IMG/VR virus record: IMGVR_UViG_3300022744_000034
Coordinates: 1 to 54,186 of that record
Source: a virus
Length of the DNA: 54,186 bases
Strand: one strand, 5' to 3'
Part shown: piece after piece, positions 8,565-15,940 of the stretch
Layout of the letters: each line of letters opens with the position of its first letter
Numbering within the stretch: the first letter of the stretch is position 1
Notes under the pieces: generated by a model
Database searches by the model: none
Seen by the model: the letters and a program-made list of their open reading frames with translations, nothing else
What the model was told of the DNA's origin: nothing
Position numbers and translations under genes: made by a program

Positions 8565-9179
8565 CTACTCCGTGGTGTTTTCAGGTAGAACCGTCAGTAC
8601 CGAGACTGCAAGGCAGAGGCGTTCGACTTCTCCGCCAGCCGTGACCAACTCGATGTCAAATACATTGTTTCCGGCCGTCAGCAGTGCCGTATCTGCAGCC
8701 GGTAGGCGGAACCAGATCGCGTGCTTGACCACGTCGATTTCCAGTTTCCCGTTGGCCGTGCTCCAGTTCGCCCGCAGAGTGCCACCCACCGTGGCCCGAA
8801 CGTTCGCCCGCGCCTGCGTGTAGATGCTCAGGTCCAGCGGCTTGCGCCAGGCCAGTTGCCCGCCGCCCGAATACTTGGCGAACCCTGCGCCGTTCACGTC
8901 GTTGAACTCGACGTGGTCCGCGTCGACGACCGTGACCTGACGCAGGTCGTCATCGCCGGGCGGGTTCGCCTCGGCGTTCAGGTCCTTGGGGCGGAGCACA
9001 TTCATGACCGCGACCCGCCAACCTTCAGGCAGGGCGTGGCCCGTGACCTTGAACTTGACCGGCGCCGTCTGGTAGATGAGTTCGATGGGCGCGTAAGCCC
9101 ACTCATCCGTTTCGACACGAAACGGAATGTTCTCGGTGCTGCCCTGCCGGATGGAGACTTCCAGTTTCGGGTAGTCCAT
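8565..9179 (-). CDS. Putative virion protein, beta-rich
   Basis: 204 residues from ATG 9179; AGG sits 7 bases before it, while the TTG at 9197 has no ribosome site. Beta-rich with a QVTVVDADHVEFNDVNGAG segment and a second half (TQARANVRATVGGTLRANW, then LTAGNNVFDIELV) that reads like an immunoglobulin-like or BppU-type tail domain found in phages. It is the first gene after a promoter-like site at 9264-9292, giving a leader of roughly 80 bases. Confidence 0.5.
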   Translation of the reverse strand: MDYPKLEVSIRQGSTENIPFRVETDEWAYAPIELIYQTAPVKFKVTGHALPEGWRVAVMNVLRPKDLNAEANPPGDDDLRQVTVVDADHVEFNDVNGAGFAKYSGGGQLAWRKPLDLSIYTQARANVRATVGGTLRANWSTANGKLEIDVVKHAIWFRLPAADTALLTAGNNVFDIELVTAGGEVERLCLAVSVLTVLPENTTE

Positions 9180-9263
9180 GCTCACGCCTGCGTTCAACTT
9201 CAGTCACTTGCGACACGCGCAAAGTCTGTCCACATGCAAAACAAGGTGTGGGCAATTTCTCTG

Positions 9264-9292
9264 ACTATAAACTGAATCTATGGCGCCATCAA
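9264..9292 (-). promoter_or_regulatory. Late promoter-like site A
   Basis: On the minus strand: TTGATG, 17-base spacer, TATAGT. The spacer carries GCCATAG, which recurs at the same place in sites B and C. It lies in the gap between phoH and the 8565-9179 gene. Confidence 0.6.
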
Positions 9293-9298
9293 GCAATT

Positions 9299-10006
9299 TT
9301 ATGCCTCGTACCGATCAAGGATTTGCTGGCAGAACCCGGACCGCACCACGTCCTGTCGAGTGAAGGTGACGACGCCGACGCCGCGCATGTCAGCGAGTTT
9401 GACCAAGGCGTCTGCGAGCCCGCTCTCGCGGCGCAGGTCCGACTGGCGGGTATCTCCTTCCAGACAAACTTTCGTGCCGTCGCCCACGCGGGTGAGCAGC
9501 ATCTTGATCTGGGCCGGCGTCGTGTTCTGTGCCTCGGTACAGTGGATGAAGGCATCCGAGAAACTCGATCCGCGCAAATAGGCCATCGGCGCCACACGAA
9601 TGCGCCCTGACTTCAGCAGCAACTTGACGTGTGAGGGGCCAAGGCGCTCTTCGAGAATGTCCATCATCGGCAGCGCCCAGAAGAACATCTTCGATTCGAG
9701 TTCGCCCGGCAGCGCGCCGATCTTCTCGTCCTCGCCATCCACCCCGATCAGGGGCCGAGTCAGAATCAGGCGATCAATCTTGTGCTCGGCCAGAAGTTGG
9801 GCCGCGTAGGCGAGTGCGACGTAGGTCTTGCCCGTGCCCGCGCTCCCTTCCGACAGCGTCAGGGTGTTCGAGCGCAGGCTGGAAAGCAGAAGCCGCTGGG
9901 CCTCGGTCTGAGGCGTCAGCGGCTTCGGGGGAGTAAACCTTTCCCGGTCAGGCTCTTGAACAAGGTGGAGGGCGGGGGTGTCTGGCTTGCGCTTGAACTT
10001 GGCCAT
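9299..10006 (-). CDS. phoH: PhoH-like ATPase
   Basis: About 236 residues from ATG 10006 (GGAG 8 bases upstream; the GTG at 10030 would lie on the promoter). Walker A is GSAGTGKTY around residues 54-62, followed by LILTRPLIGVDGEDEKIGALPG, a PhoH family signature, and FCQQILDRYEA at the end. The usual Walker B ILDEAQN reads IHCTEAQN, so the acidic Asp is replaced by Thr while Glu is kept. PhoH-like proteins are frequent in phages; their role is not settled (RNA helicase or nuclease-linked ATPase). It sits in the late operon directly after the HNH insertion and has its own promoter-like site. Confidence 0.85.
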   Translation of the reverse strand: MAKFKRKPDTPALHLVQEPDRERFTPPKPLTPQTEAQRLLLSSLRSNTLTLSEGSAGTGKTYVALAYAAQLLAEHKIDRLILTRPLIGVDGEDEKIGALPGELESKMFFWALPMMDILEERLGPSHVKLLLKSGRIRVAPMAYLRGSSFSDAFIHCTEAQNTTPAQIKMLLTRVGDGTKVCLEGDTRQSDLRRESGLADALVKLADMRGVGVVTFTRQDVVRSGFCQQILDRYEA

Positions 10007-10028
10007 CAGGGACTCCAGGGTTTGAGTC

Positions 10029-10057
10029 ACTATAAGCCATTTCTATGGCAGCATCAA
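10029..10057 (-). promoter_or_regulatory. Late promoter-like site B
   Basis: On the minus strand: TTGATG, 17-base spacer containing GCCATAG, TATAGT ending at 10029. The start codon of phoH (10006) follows after about 22 bases, leaving just room for a short leader with its GGAG. Same layout as site A. Confidence 0.6.
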
Positions 10058-10107
10058 CCTTCCTTATCGGCATGCGTTAACTTGGCACAGGATTTGAGTC
10101 TGACAAC

Positions 10108-10773
10108 TTAGGCGGTCACGGGCTTGCCACGGTCAGTACAGCGCTTTGACCTCGTTAAAGCGTCCTCCGGTGCCCATCCCATTTGTAACCTACGCGCAAC
10201 CACGCAGTATTCGATACCAAGCGGCTCGGCGTACTTGGCTACAGATTGCGCTAGGGTTAGTGTCTCACCCCATACAGTGATGAAGCGATTGCTTCTTCGG
10301 TTATTGGCCTGCTCAGTTTTTGTAGCCCACTTACAGTTTTCCCTAGAGTACGGACCGTCATTATCGATTCTCTCGATGGAGTACTCTGGCCCTGGCCTAG
10401 GCCCCATGTCATTGTAGAAGTTTTCATAGTCAGCCCACTCATCACAGACCGTGATGCCCCGCCCACCGTACAGCGGGTAACTTCGCACCCTCGGGTTTCG
10501 GCACCTGTTGTGAATGTTCTTCCAGGTTTTATACTCAGGGCACTTATTTGCCATACCGTGCGTAGTTAGCCTGGATATATTAATTGCTAGTTTGTGGCAT
10601 CCGCACGACTTAGTGTGCCCATTCGTAAGGTTGCAGGCTGCGACTACAACTTCGCTGCCGCAATTGCACATGCATAGCCACTGAACTCTACCTGTTGTCG
10701 AGTGCTTAGGGCCTTCACGCAAAACCGTTAAGAAGTTATACGTGTTGCCAGCTAGGTTTATTTTTCTTGTCAT
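10108..10773 (-). CDS. HNH homing endonuclease (copy 1)
   Basis: 221 residues from ATG 10773. N-terminal zinc-type part (LCMCNCGSEVV, SCGCHKL), then the HNH-family core: W-x-x-IHNRCRNP, YGGRGITVCDEW, YNDMGPRPGPEYSIERIDN and GPYSRENCKWATKTEQANNR, then a C-terminal DNA-reading tail. It is clearly related to 37261-37920. Stand-alone HNH enzymes of this type cut DNA at an intron-less or gene-specific site and spread by repair. It lies just behind terL in the same direction, flanked by 14-base direct repeats. Confidence 0.85.
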   Translation of the reverse strand: MTRKINLAGNTYNFLTVLREGPKHSTTGRVQWLCMCNCGSEVVVAACNLTNGHTKSCGCHKLAINISRLTTHGMANKCPEYKTWKNIHNRCRNPRVRSYPLYGGRGITVCDEWADYENFYNDMGPRPGPEYSIERIDNDGPYSRENCKWATKTEQANNRRSNRFITVWGETLTLAQSVAKYAEPLGIEYCVVARRLQMGWAPEDALTRSKRCTDRGKPVTA

Positions 10774-10795
10774 TCTTATCAGCCTATAAAACGGG

Positions 10796-10909
10796 CTGAG
10801 GTCTGCACCCAAACCGTCTGAGAAGGGCGCAGGAGCCCACGGCTAAGGCACAGACCTCAGTACCCTGCAAAGTTCTCGGGCGTTCTCAGGCGCCGTGTCG
10901 AGAGTTTGC
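10796..10909 (-). other. Structured leader between terL and the HNH gene
   Basis: Two sizeable stem-loops occupy this gap: CTGAGGTCTG (10796-10805) pairs perfectly with CAGACCTCAG (10851-10860), and GCAAA plus CTCG near 10867 pair with CGAG and TTTGC ending near 10909, enclosing GGCG/CGCC. It may be part of the mobile HNH unit or a reduced intron; no splice core is recognised. Confidence 0.4.
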
Positions 10910-10934
10910 AATTTACTTTATCTAAGGCAGTCTG

Positions 10935-12629
10935 TCAACTTACGCGGTTTTCTTTCACCTTAAAAGTCGACAACATTGGTAGTCTGACAGTTGACGAACG
11001 ACCTGCGTGGATCATATGGGCAGCTACCCATGCGTACAGTGTTGCATGCCAGGCGTGGTCGACCCCCTTTTGCGACTTTTGCCACTTCACGGATAGTTCG
11101 TGATCACGGTCAAAGGTCTTTATACGCTTCATGTCGCAGGCGTGCGCGATCCATGTCTCATCCGTATTATCCTTACGCTTCTTTACGAACCCCGACTTAA
11201 CATTCTCCATAAGAACGTCAAACGCACGATCTCGGTTGATGTTTACCATTCGCAGGTCGAGTTTCGCCTTGTCAATATTTGCCTCCTGGTCCCGAACAGT
11301 AAACGCTTCAACGCTCTTGTTCTTTGTGTAGACTGCCGCGAACAAATTCGCCGACTCAAGCTGCATTCGGTACACCGATTCGGAGTAGGGCATCGAATCG
11401 CAGACAGCCATTCTCACGTTGTACTGCCGTGCCAGTTCAGACCGTCGTTCCACTAGGCTCCTAAGTGGAATCGCCTCAACATGCACGACAATGATGGTTT
11501 GGTCAGGCATGACGGCCGCGATAACACAGTACGATTCAACGCCAAGGTCCAACCCCATAACATAGCTGAAACCCTTGGACGGCATCTCGTCGATGAGGCA
11601 TCGCCGCATATCCTCGCGCGTAAGCGTCGAGTCTTGTGACTGTGCGGTCAGACCGAGCGTGTTGTTCATCCAGTCTTCACGCAACGAGTATCTTGTGGCG
11701 GCCTCAATCATGTAGCCGGGCGTGTTGTAGCGAGGCACATCAATCGGGCTGATGTGCCAGCCGTGCCTGCGGCCTTTGTACCCAGTATTCTCTGGAACCC
11801 ACTCCCTGTACTCAGGCCCTAGATCCGGCTGTTGTCCGCAACTTGGGCATGCGACATATGCGTCAACATACGAGGGGTGTTTCTGCAGCAAGGAAGGGGT
11901 GATGTTGTAAAAGTCGAAGCCGGGAGCGTTAGGCACACGAACGTCATTGAAGAAATCGAACCAGTGCCACGACCCGCAGTGGGAACACTTGTACATCCGA
12001 TAATGCTTTAGAGAGTCCTTGAAATCTTCGTCAATAGCAAAATCCGGCAGTGTTGGCGTACTCAGACTAATCCTGTGCCGGTGCTCGCTGTGCGTAAGGC
12101 GGGACGTGTAGGCCGATAGAATGTCCTGATCGCAAAAACATGACTCGTCCATGTAAAGCGCTGAGGCCGGGATAGACACCGCTTGCGCCCCCGTAACAGC
12201 CCCTCGCGCGTAAATAAACGAGCTTCCAAAACGTTTCACCTCAGAAGAATTCAGTGCCGGGTCAACAGCATTGCGCATGGCGGGGCTGTCGTTGATGATC
12301 GGGTCAGCCCGCGTCTTCATGAACGTGGTGGCGAATTTGCTTGAGGGCAGGACGTAGATTACCGTATAGCCCTTCATGATGTTAACGCGAGCAAGTGCCC
12401 ATCGGATGGAAAGTTCCGATGCTCCGACCTGCGACGGTTTGATCAGTGCGTGCTCAGGCGCCTTGGACAGCAACGGGCCGAGTTGCCACTCGTGGTCCTT
12501 GAATGACCATGGCCTCCCATTAACAAAGGTATTCTTCTCCATCCAACTCGGTAAAAGGCCAAGGTTATTGTTATACGTCGCCGAGACCTTCAGCCGGTTG
12601 ATGTGTGTACTCCACAGTTCATTGCCCAT
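10935..12629 (-). CDS. terL: Terminase large subunit (GpA type)
   Basis: 564 residues. Walker A-like KPSQVGASE at about 64-72 (the GpA pattern K-x-SQ-x-G-x-SE), Walker B SALYMDES near 157-162, zinc pairs CSHCG (215-219) and CPSCG (261-265), nuclease-type GLDLGVESYCVI in the second half, and HAWHATLYAWVA near the end, all hallmarks of the lambda gpA family. It cuts concatemeric DNA and drives packaging through the portal. The start ATG 12629 has AAGAAGG before it and a promoter-like site 43 bases upstream. The stop overlaps a repeat shared with the end of the HNH gene. Confidence 0.92.
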   Translation of the reverse strand: MGNELWSTHINRLKVSATYNNNLGLLPSWMEKNTFVNGRPWSFKDHEWQLGPLLSKAPEHALIKPSQVGASELSIRWALARVNIMKGYTVIYVLPSSKFATTFMKTRADPIINDSPAMRNAVDPALNSSEVKRFGSSFIYARGAVTGAQAVSIPASALYMDESCFCDQDILSAYTSRLTHSEHRHRISLSTPTLPDFAIDEDFKDSLKHYRMYKCSHCGSWHWFDFFNDVRVPNAPGFDFYNITPSLLQKHPSYVDAYVACPSCGQQPDLGPEYREWVPENTGYKGRRHGWHISPIDVPRYNTPGYMIEAATRYSLREDWMNNTLGLTAQSQDSTLTREDMRRCLIDEMPSKGFSYVMGLDLGVESYCVIAAVMPDQTIIVVHVEAIPLRSLVERRSELARQYNVRMAVCDSMPYSESVYRMQLESANLFAAVYTKNKSVEAFTVRDQEANIDKAKLDLRMVNINRDRAFDVLMENVKSGFVKKRKDNTDETWIAHACDMKRIKTFDRDHELSVKWQKSQKGVDHAWHATLYAWVAAHMIHAGRSSTVRLPMLSTFKVKENRVS

Positions 12630-12671
12630 CGGTGCCTTCTTCTTTTTGTTGTTAGGCGACTGCTTGTTACA

Positions 12672-12700
12672 ACTATAGCGATTAGCCTATGGCTTTATTT
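12672..12700 (-). promoter_or_regulatory. Late promoter-like site C
   Basis: On the minus strand GCCATAG, 8 bases, CTATAGT (spacing one base longer than in sites A and B). The -35 position is A-rich and has no TTG. It lies between the putative small terminase gene and terL, 43 bases from the terL start. Confidence 0.45.
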
Positions 12701-13131
12701 TTTTCCGCAATCACTTCATATCGCTCGAAAAACGCGGCTTTCTCTTGATCCGGCAGTGTCTCAATTGCTTCAAGCAAGGATGTTTCCATCCGCTTGAGTT
12801 GTTCGTCGCGGCCAAGGTCGCTTTGCATCTTCACCAACTGCTGCAAAATACTCGCGACCGAATTGGTCACCTGCGCCTGCTGATTGGCCGGAATATCTTC
12901 CGACGACAACGTTTTCGCCTGCAATTCCACCACGCGATGGTATTGCAATACGAGTTCTTCCTCCAGATTCATCTGCTGAAGCGACGTTGAGGGCAGCGCC
13001 TTGTCGATAGCGCGACGCAAATCCAGTAATTCTTCGATTGATTTATAGCTCAGGTCCGGTAAACCATGCAGCGGTGGGCGAATAAACGCCTCACCGCTCT
13101 GGATTCGCCCTAATTTTTCGTGGTCGATCAT
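12682..13131 (-). CDS. Putative terminase small subunit
   Basis: 149 residues, helical. Segment SSEDIPANQQAQVTNSVASI and the closing ALPDQEKAAFFERYEVIAE (here ETLPDQEKAAFFERYE) resemble small terminase subunits of other phages that bind pac or cos DNA and hand it to the large subunit. The position just upstream of terL supports this. It overlaps the HTH gene upstream by four bases, so the two are translationally coupled. Assignment rests on position and loose resemblance. Confidence 0.5.
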   Translation of the reverse strand: MIDHEKLGRIQSGEAFIRPPLHGLPDLSYKSIEELLDLRRAIDKALPSTSLQQMNLEEELVLQYHRVVELQAKTLSSEDIPANQQAQVTNSVASILQQLVKMQSDLGRDEQLKRMETSLLEAIETLPDQEKAAFFERYEVIAEKNKAIG

Positions 13132-14156
13132 TCGTTTCCTTTGCCTCTGAAGTGGCTTTCCATCACCAACAGGATTTCAGCCACGGCCGCCTGGTGGTGC
13201 AGGCTCAAGGTCAGCGGCTCCATGTTCATTCTGGCGAGTTCGGCACGAAACAAGCCCTCGATCACGGCCGCGTCCCCGCCGCGCTCCTGTGCCAATTCCT
13301 CAAGGCTGATCTCGCCGTTCAAATAGGCGATCAACATGCGTCGTAGCGACGCTTCCCGCCAATTCTTGACTGGCATACTGCGTTTTTGCGTCTTTGTCAA
13401 GAGAAGATGGCGGGATTCAGCCCATTTCCGCCAGGCAACGGCGTGTCGCGGCATCTTCTTGTCAATTTCCCAGGCCAATGCCGAGCGAAAACTCGGGCTC
13501 CAGGCGCTCATCTCGTTCAACGTCTGCGGCCGCAGCACGCTTTCGACATAGCGATGCAGCGTTCGTTTCGAAATTCCGGTGGTTTCTGCGGCTTTGACCA
13601 CGCTCATGCGCCCCTTGATGATGTCAAGAGCGACGGGTTGCGCTTTTTTTGCCGTGAGTTTGTAGCGTCCGTCCGCCTTTGGCTTAGCCTTGATCGATCC
13701 GGGCGCCATCCCGTAGCGCCGACGCAGGTTGTGGACCGTGCTCAGGCTCATGCCCAGGCGCTCGGCCGCGTCCTTCGGGCTCAGCGTGCGGGCGTCGAGC
13801 GCCTTCAGCGTCTCAACCATGAGCGGCAGCCGGTCGTTCCAGTGGGTCAGGATGGTCTTGATCGCGGAGTCGGGCAGGGCGCTGGTGTAGGGGCGCCCTT
13901 CATAGGCGGCAAGCAGCGCGTCAAGGTCGCCGCGCTCCTTTTTCAGCGTCTTCACCGGCGTTGACTTGCGCTCGGCGAAGACCAGCAACTCGTTGATTTC
14001 CACGTCGAGGGCGTTGGCCAGCGCGATGACCCGCTTCGGAGGCACGGCGTTGTGCTTGATCCACTTGATGACGGCCGTTACGGACAGGCCCAGTTTGTGG
14101 GCCACCTCGGACGGCTTTTGAATGTAGTCAGAAAGTTTACTTATTTGTGTTTCCAT
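13128..14156 (-). CDS. Multi-HTH DNA-binding protein at head of late operon
   Basis: 342 residues. Residues about 12-55 form a Cro/YdaS-like HTH (PSEVAHKLGLSVTAVIKWIKH); a second HTH follows near SPKDAAERLGMSLSTVHNLRRR and a third near GRMSVVKAAETTGISKRTLHRYV. It is the first gene of the leftward operon, coupled to the putative small terminase. It could be a late regulator, for instance a protein acting on the shared promoter element, or a packaging initiator that recognises DNA. The C-terminal third (ISLEELAQERGGDAAVIEG) is helical and unassigned. Confidence 0.55.
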   Translation of the reverse strand: METQISKLSDYIQKPSEVAHKLGLSVTAVIKWIKHNAVPPKRVIALANALDVEINELLVFAERKSTPVKTLKKERGDLDALLAAYEGRPYTSALPDSAIKTILTHWNDRLPLMVETLKALDARTLSPKDAAERLGMSLSTVHNLRRRYGMAPGSIKAKPKADGRYKLTAKKAQPVALDIIKGRMSVVKAAETTGISKRTLHRYVESVLRPQTLNEMSAWSPSFRSALAWEIDKKMPRHAVAWRKWAESRHLLLTKTQKRSMPVKNWREASLRRMLIAYLNGEISLEELAQERGGDAAVIEGLFRAELARMNMEPLTLSLHHQAAVAEILLVMESHFRGKGNE

Positions 14157-14471
14157 CTTTTTATTGTAGTCCCTGTGTTTTCGCCCTCGCTCTTGGTTTT
14201 ATAGGGTGGACGTGTGTTGTTTTTGGAGCAACGGGTGGTTGTTTACCCGACATTAAGTTTAAAAACGCTATTAATTTGTGTCATTCGTCACATACAATGC
14301 TGTCCTCGACGCTTAAGATGCCTCCGTTCCTGATGTGCAGGTCGGGTAGCATCGCAATTGTTCACGCCTTTAACTTATATGCCTGCTATTGGATGGCTGA
14401 AAACACATTTTGCAGAGTGCGTGGCACTGCACATGGCTAACGTGTTGACCTTTTCATGAGGTGTGTCAAGT
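14157..14471. other. Intergenic region upstream of the late operon
   Basis: 315 bases without a supported gene, more AT-rich than its neighbours. It should hold the main late promoter; TATAAA occurs near 14198 on the minus strand but no well-spaced -35 was found, nor the GCCATAG element. A hairpin AGTGC-GTG-GCACT lies at 14417-14429, perhaps ending the transcript from the RHH gene. Confidence 0.4.
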
Positions 14472-14807
14472 TTAGTCGGCAGCAGGGTGTTGGGCAAGGT
14501 GGTCTTCGAGAATGATGCGGAGCACGCCCTCGAATGTGAGGTGGGTGCGGGCGATGACGCTTCTCAGGGTGTGGATGCGGTCCGGGTCCATGTAGACGGT
14601 CGTGGGTCGGACCGGGAGCGTGCTCGTGGCCCCGCGTTTGATGTGGCGGCTGATGGCTTCGGCGACGTGGCTGAGGTCGTTGGGCTTTTTCGTGCTGATA
14701 TAGCAGTCGAGGATGTTGTTCAGGGCGTCGCCCGTGGGGCCGCTCTGGCTCTTGATGTGGTCGAGGATGTCGTCGGGTAGGCGCATGGAGAGGGATTTTT
14801 TGGGCAT
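14472..14807 (-). CDS. Double ribbon-helix-helix regulator
   Basis: 111 residues. The N-terminus (SLSMRLPDDILDHIKSQS) and a second segment (TTVYMDPDRIHTLRSVIART, then FEGVLRIILEDHLA) each read as a ribbon-helix-helix unit: a beta strand with alternating residues followed by two helices. RHH proteins are common phage and plasmid repressors. Two pairs of direct repeats lie immediately upstream (14822-14926) and would suit an autorepressed promoter and a divergent rightward one. It may control lysogeny or the early genes. Confidence 0.6.
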   Translation of the reverse strand: MPKKSLSMRLPDDILDHIKSQSGPTGDALNNILDCYISTKKPNDLSHVAEAISRHIKRGATSTLPVRPTTVYMDPDRIHTLRSVIARTHLTFEGVLRIILEDHLAQHPAAD

Positions 14808-14821
14808 GTCCGTGTCCTTTG

Positions 14822-14926
14822 AGGTCTATTTAAGTATAGATATAACTGCACTTGGGGGCAAGGTCTATTTAATAGTGACTAGAAAAGTTTGACGGCTGGC
14901 TATAGTTAATAGTAACTAGAAAAGTT
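14822..14926. repeat. Two pairs of direct repeats, probable RHH operators
   Basis: AGGTCTATTTAA occurs at 14822-14833 and 14861-14872. A 21-base unit with core AATAGTRACTAGAAAAG occurs at 14869-14889 and 14906-14926 with one mismatch, 37 bases apart. They lie just upstream of the RHH gene, where operators are expected. Confidence 0.6.
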
Positions 14927-15084
14927 CCTGATTTTGGTTGGTTTGCAGAAGGGTGCTGTCTAGGCCCTCGATCCCCTTTCCGACACAAAAGCTCTCCCGT
15001 CACCGAACGGCGACCATGACAACATCATCGAACCATGCGCACCAGACGACAACAAATAATCACGTCGAAACCCACAAATAATGC

Positions 15085-15113
15085 TTGCACTACTATCTAG
15101 ATTGCACTATAGT
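15085..15113 (+). promoter_or_regulatory. Strong sigma70-like rightward promoter
   Basis: TTGCAC (15085-15090), exactly 17 bases, then TATAGT (15108-15113). It points into 15194-15871 and onward to the large non-coding region, which may be transcribed from it. Confidence 0.6.
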
Positions 15114-15160
15114 TTAGTCACTGCAACACGAAACGCGCCGCTTCCAGGGAAGCGACCATT

Positions 15161-15180
15161 GCCCGGAACATCGGGCTTTT
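15161..15180 (+). terminator. Hairpin with T-run directly before a ribosome site
   Basis: GCCCG-GAACAT-CGGGC followed by TTTT, then ACTGGAG and the ATG at 15194. It is terminator-like but sits in the leader of the gene. The same layout recurs at several plus-strand genes. Confidence 0.45.
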
Positions 15181-15193
15181 ACTGGAGACTGAC

Positions 15194-15871
15194 ATGATCG
15201 CCACCGCCACCGCCACCGCCACCGCCACCGCCACCGCCGTCATGAGCGTGGCGGGCGTGGGCCTGCCCGCTTCCCTCCCGCGATGGGAGGCTGCCGCGCT
15301 AATCCGTTCCCTCATTGGGAACGAGAGCGCCATCATTGCCCTTGCATCGAACAAGGCGAAGGCTGAAGCCGCGCTAGCGGTTTCACTTGGGATCGCGCTG
15401 CAAAGCGCGATTTTCGGAGACCAATCCGCTCTCAAGCGGATTGAAGGTGCTGCGCGTGCCCATGCCGAAAAGCATGGGTTGTTGGCGAAAGCCGACAAGG
15501 CTGGCAATCGTGCCCTTAAGGGCACGCTCGGGAAAATGATCCAGTCCTTCAAAGGCGCTGCCACGTTTGGCAGCGCATACAGGGACTTGCAATCCCCACA
15601 CTTCGACTTGCAGGGGATGCTCGCATCCCCTCTTTGCCCGGCTTTGCCGGCGCCGAAGGCCGAAGCCACGACCGAAGCCACGACCGAAGCCACGACCGAA
15701 GCCACGACCGAAGCCACGACCGAAGCTCCGGAGCGCAGCGCACGGGAGCAGCAGCAGCGTGATCGTGCCGCAAAGGCACTGCGCAGCATGCGCGCCACCA
15801 TCCGGGCCATGAAAGCGGCGCAGGATGCGCCGGCCCTTCCGGCCAAGCGCCGCAGCAAAAAGGTGGCCTAG
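15194..15871 (+). CDS. Ala-rich low-complexity protein, unknown
   Basis: 225 residues from ATG 15194 with CTGGAG upstream. It opens with a Thr-Ala repeat coded by six GCCACC hexamers, has a helical middle (SALKRIEGAARAHAEKHG, then GKMIQSFKGAATFGSAYRDL), five EATT repeats (15662-15721) and a basic tail (RRSKKVA). The tail and helices suggest nucleic acid binding. Long reverse-strand frames also cross this stretch, but promoter and ribosome site favour the plus strand. It lies just before the large structured non-coding region; a partnership with that RNA is conceivable but untested. Confidence 0.55.
   Translation: MIATATATATATATAVMSVAGVGLPASLPRWEAAALIRSLIGNESAIIALASNKAKAEAALAVSLGIALQSAIFGDQSALKRIEGAARAHAEKHGLLAKADKAGNRALKGTLGKMIQSFKGAATFGSAYRDLQSPHFDLQGMLASPLCPALPAPKAEATTEATTEATTEATTEATTEAPERSAREQQQRDRAAKALRSMRATIRAMKAAQDAPALPAKRRSKKVA
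15200..15235 (+). repeat. Six tandem GCCACC hexamers
   Basis: Perfect in-frame hexamer repeat coding Ala-Thr at the N-terminus of the Ala-rich protein. Such tracts slip easily, but changes stay in frame. Confidence 0.9.
15662..15721 (+). repeat. Five tandem GAAGCCACGACC units
   Basis: Perfect 12-base repeats coding EATT five times, separating the helical middle from the basic tail of the Ala-rich protein; probably a flexible linker. Confidence 0.9.
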
Positions 15872-15878
15872 GCCACTA

Positions 15879-15940
15879 GTCAAACCCCCGATCGGGGGTT
15901 TGACCAAAAGAGAATGCGTATCATTCTCTTTTGGTCAAAC
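15879..15940 (+). terminator. Mutually exclusive hairpins, terminator-like
   Basis: A perfect 26-base palindrome (15879-15904, GTCAAAC to GTTTGAC with a C5/G5 core) is followed by a 19-base-pair hairpin (15898-15940) whose stem ends AAAAGAG/CTCTTTT. The two share GTTTGAC at 15898-15904, so only one can form fully. They may end the upstream message or act as a switch before the non-coding region. Confidence 0.55.

Larger units (their letters stand above)
10097..10942. repeat. 14-base direct repeats flanking the HNH insertion
   Basis: AGTCTGACAACTTA at 10097-10110 and AGTCTGTCAACTTA at 10929-10942 match at 13 of 14 positions. They bracket the HNH gene and its structured leader exactly: one overlaps the terminase stop codon, the other the HNH stop codon. 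This looks like the footprint of an insertion. A 13-base copy in the other orientation occurs at 53227-53239. Confidence 0.6.
14808..15193. other. Divergent control region
   Basis: 386 bases between the leftward RHH gene and the rightward Ala-rich gene. Besides the repeats at 14822-14926 and the promoter at 15085-15113 it holds the inverted repeat GCTTCC-AG-GGAAGC near 15140 and the hairpin at 15161-15180. No open reading frame is supported. Confidence 0.5.

Noticed and set aside
15118-15907. Long reverse-strand frames over the Ala-rich gene
   Set aside because: They arise because the GC-rich repeats are open in several frames; the plus strand has promoter, ribosome site and ATG.
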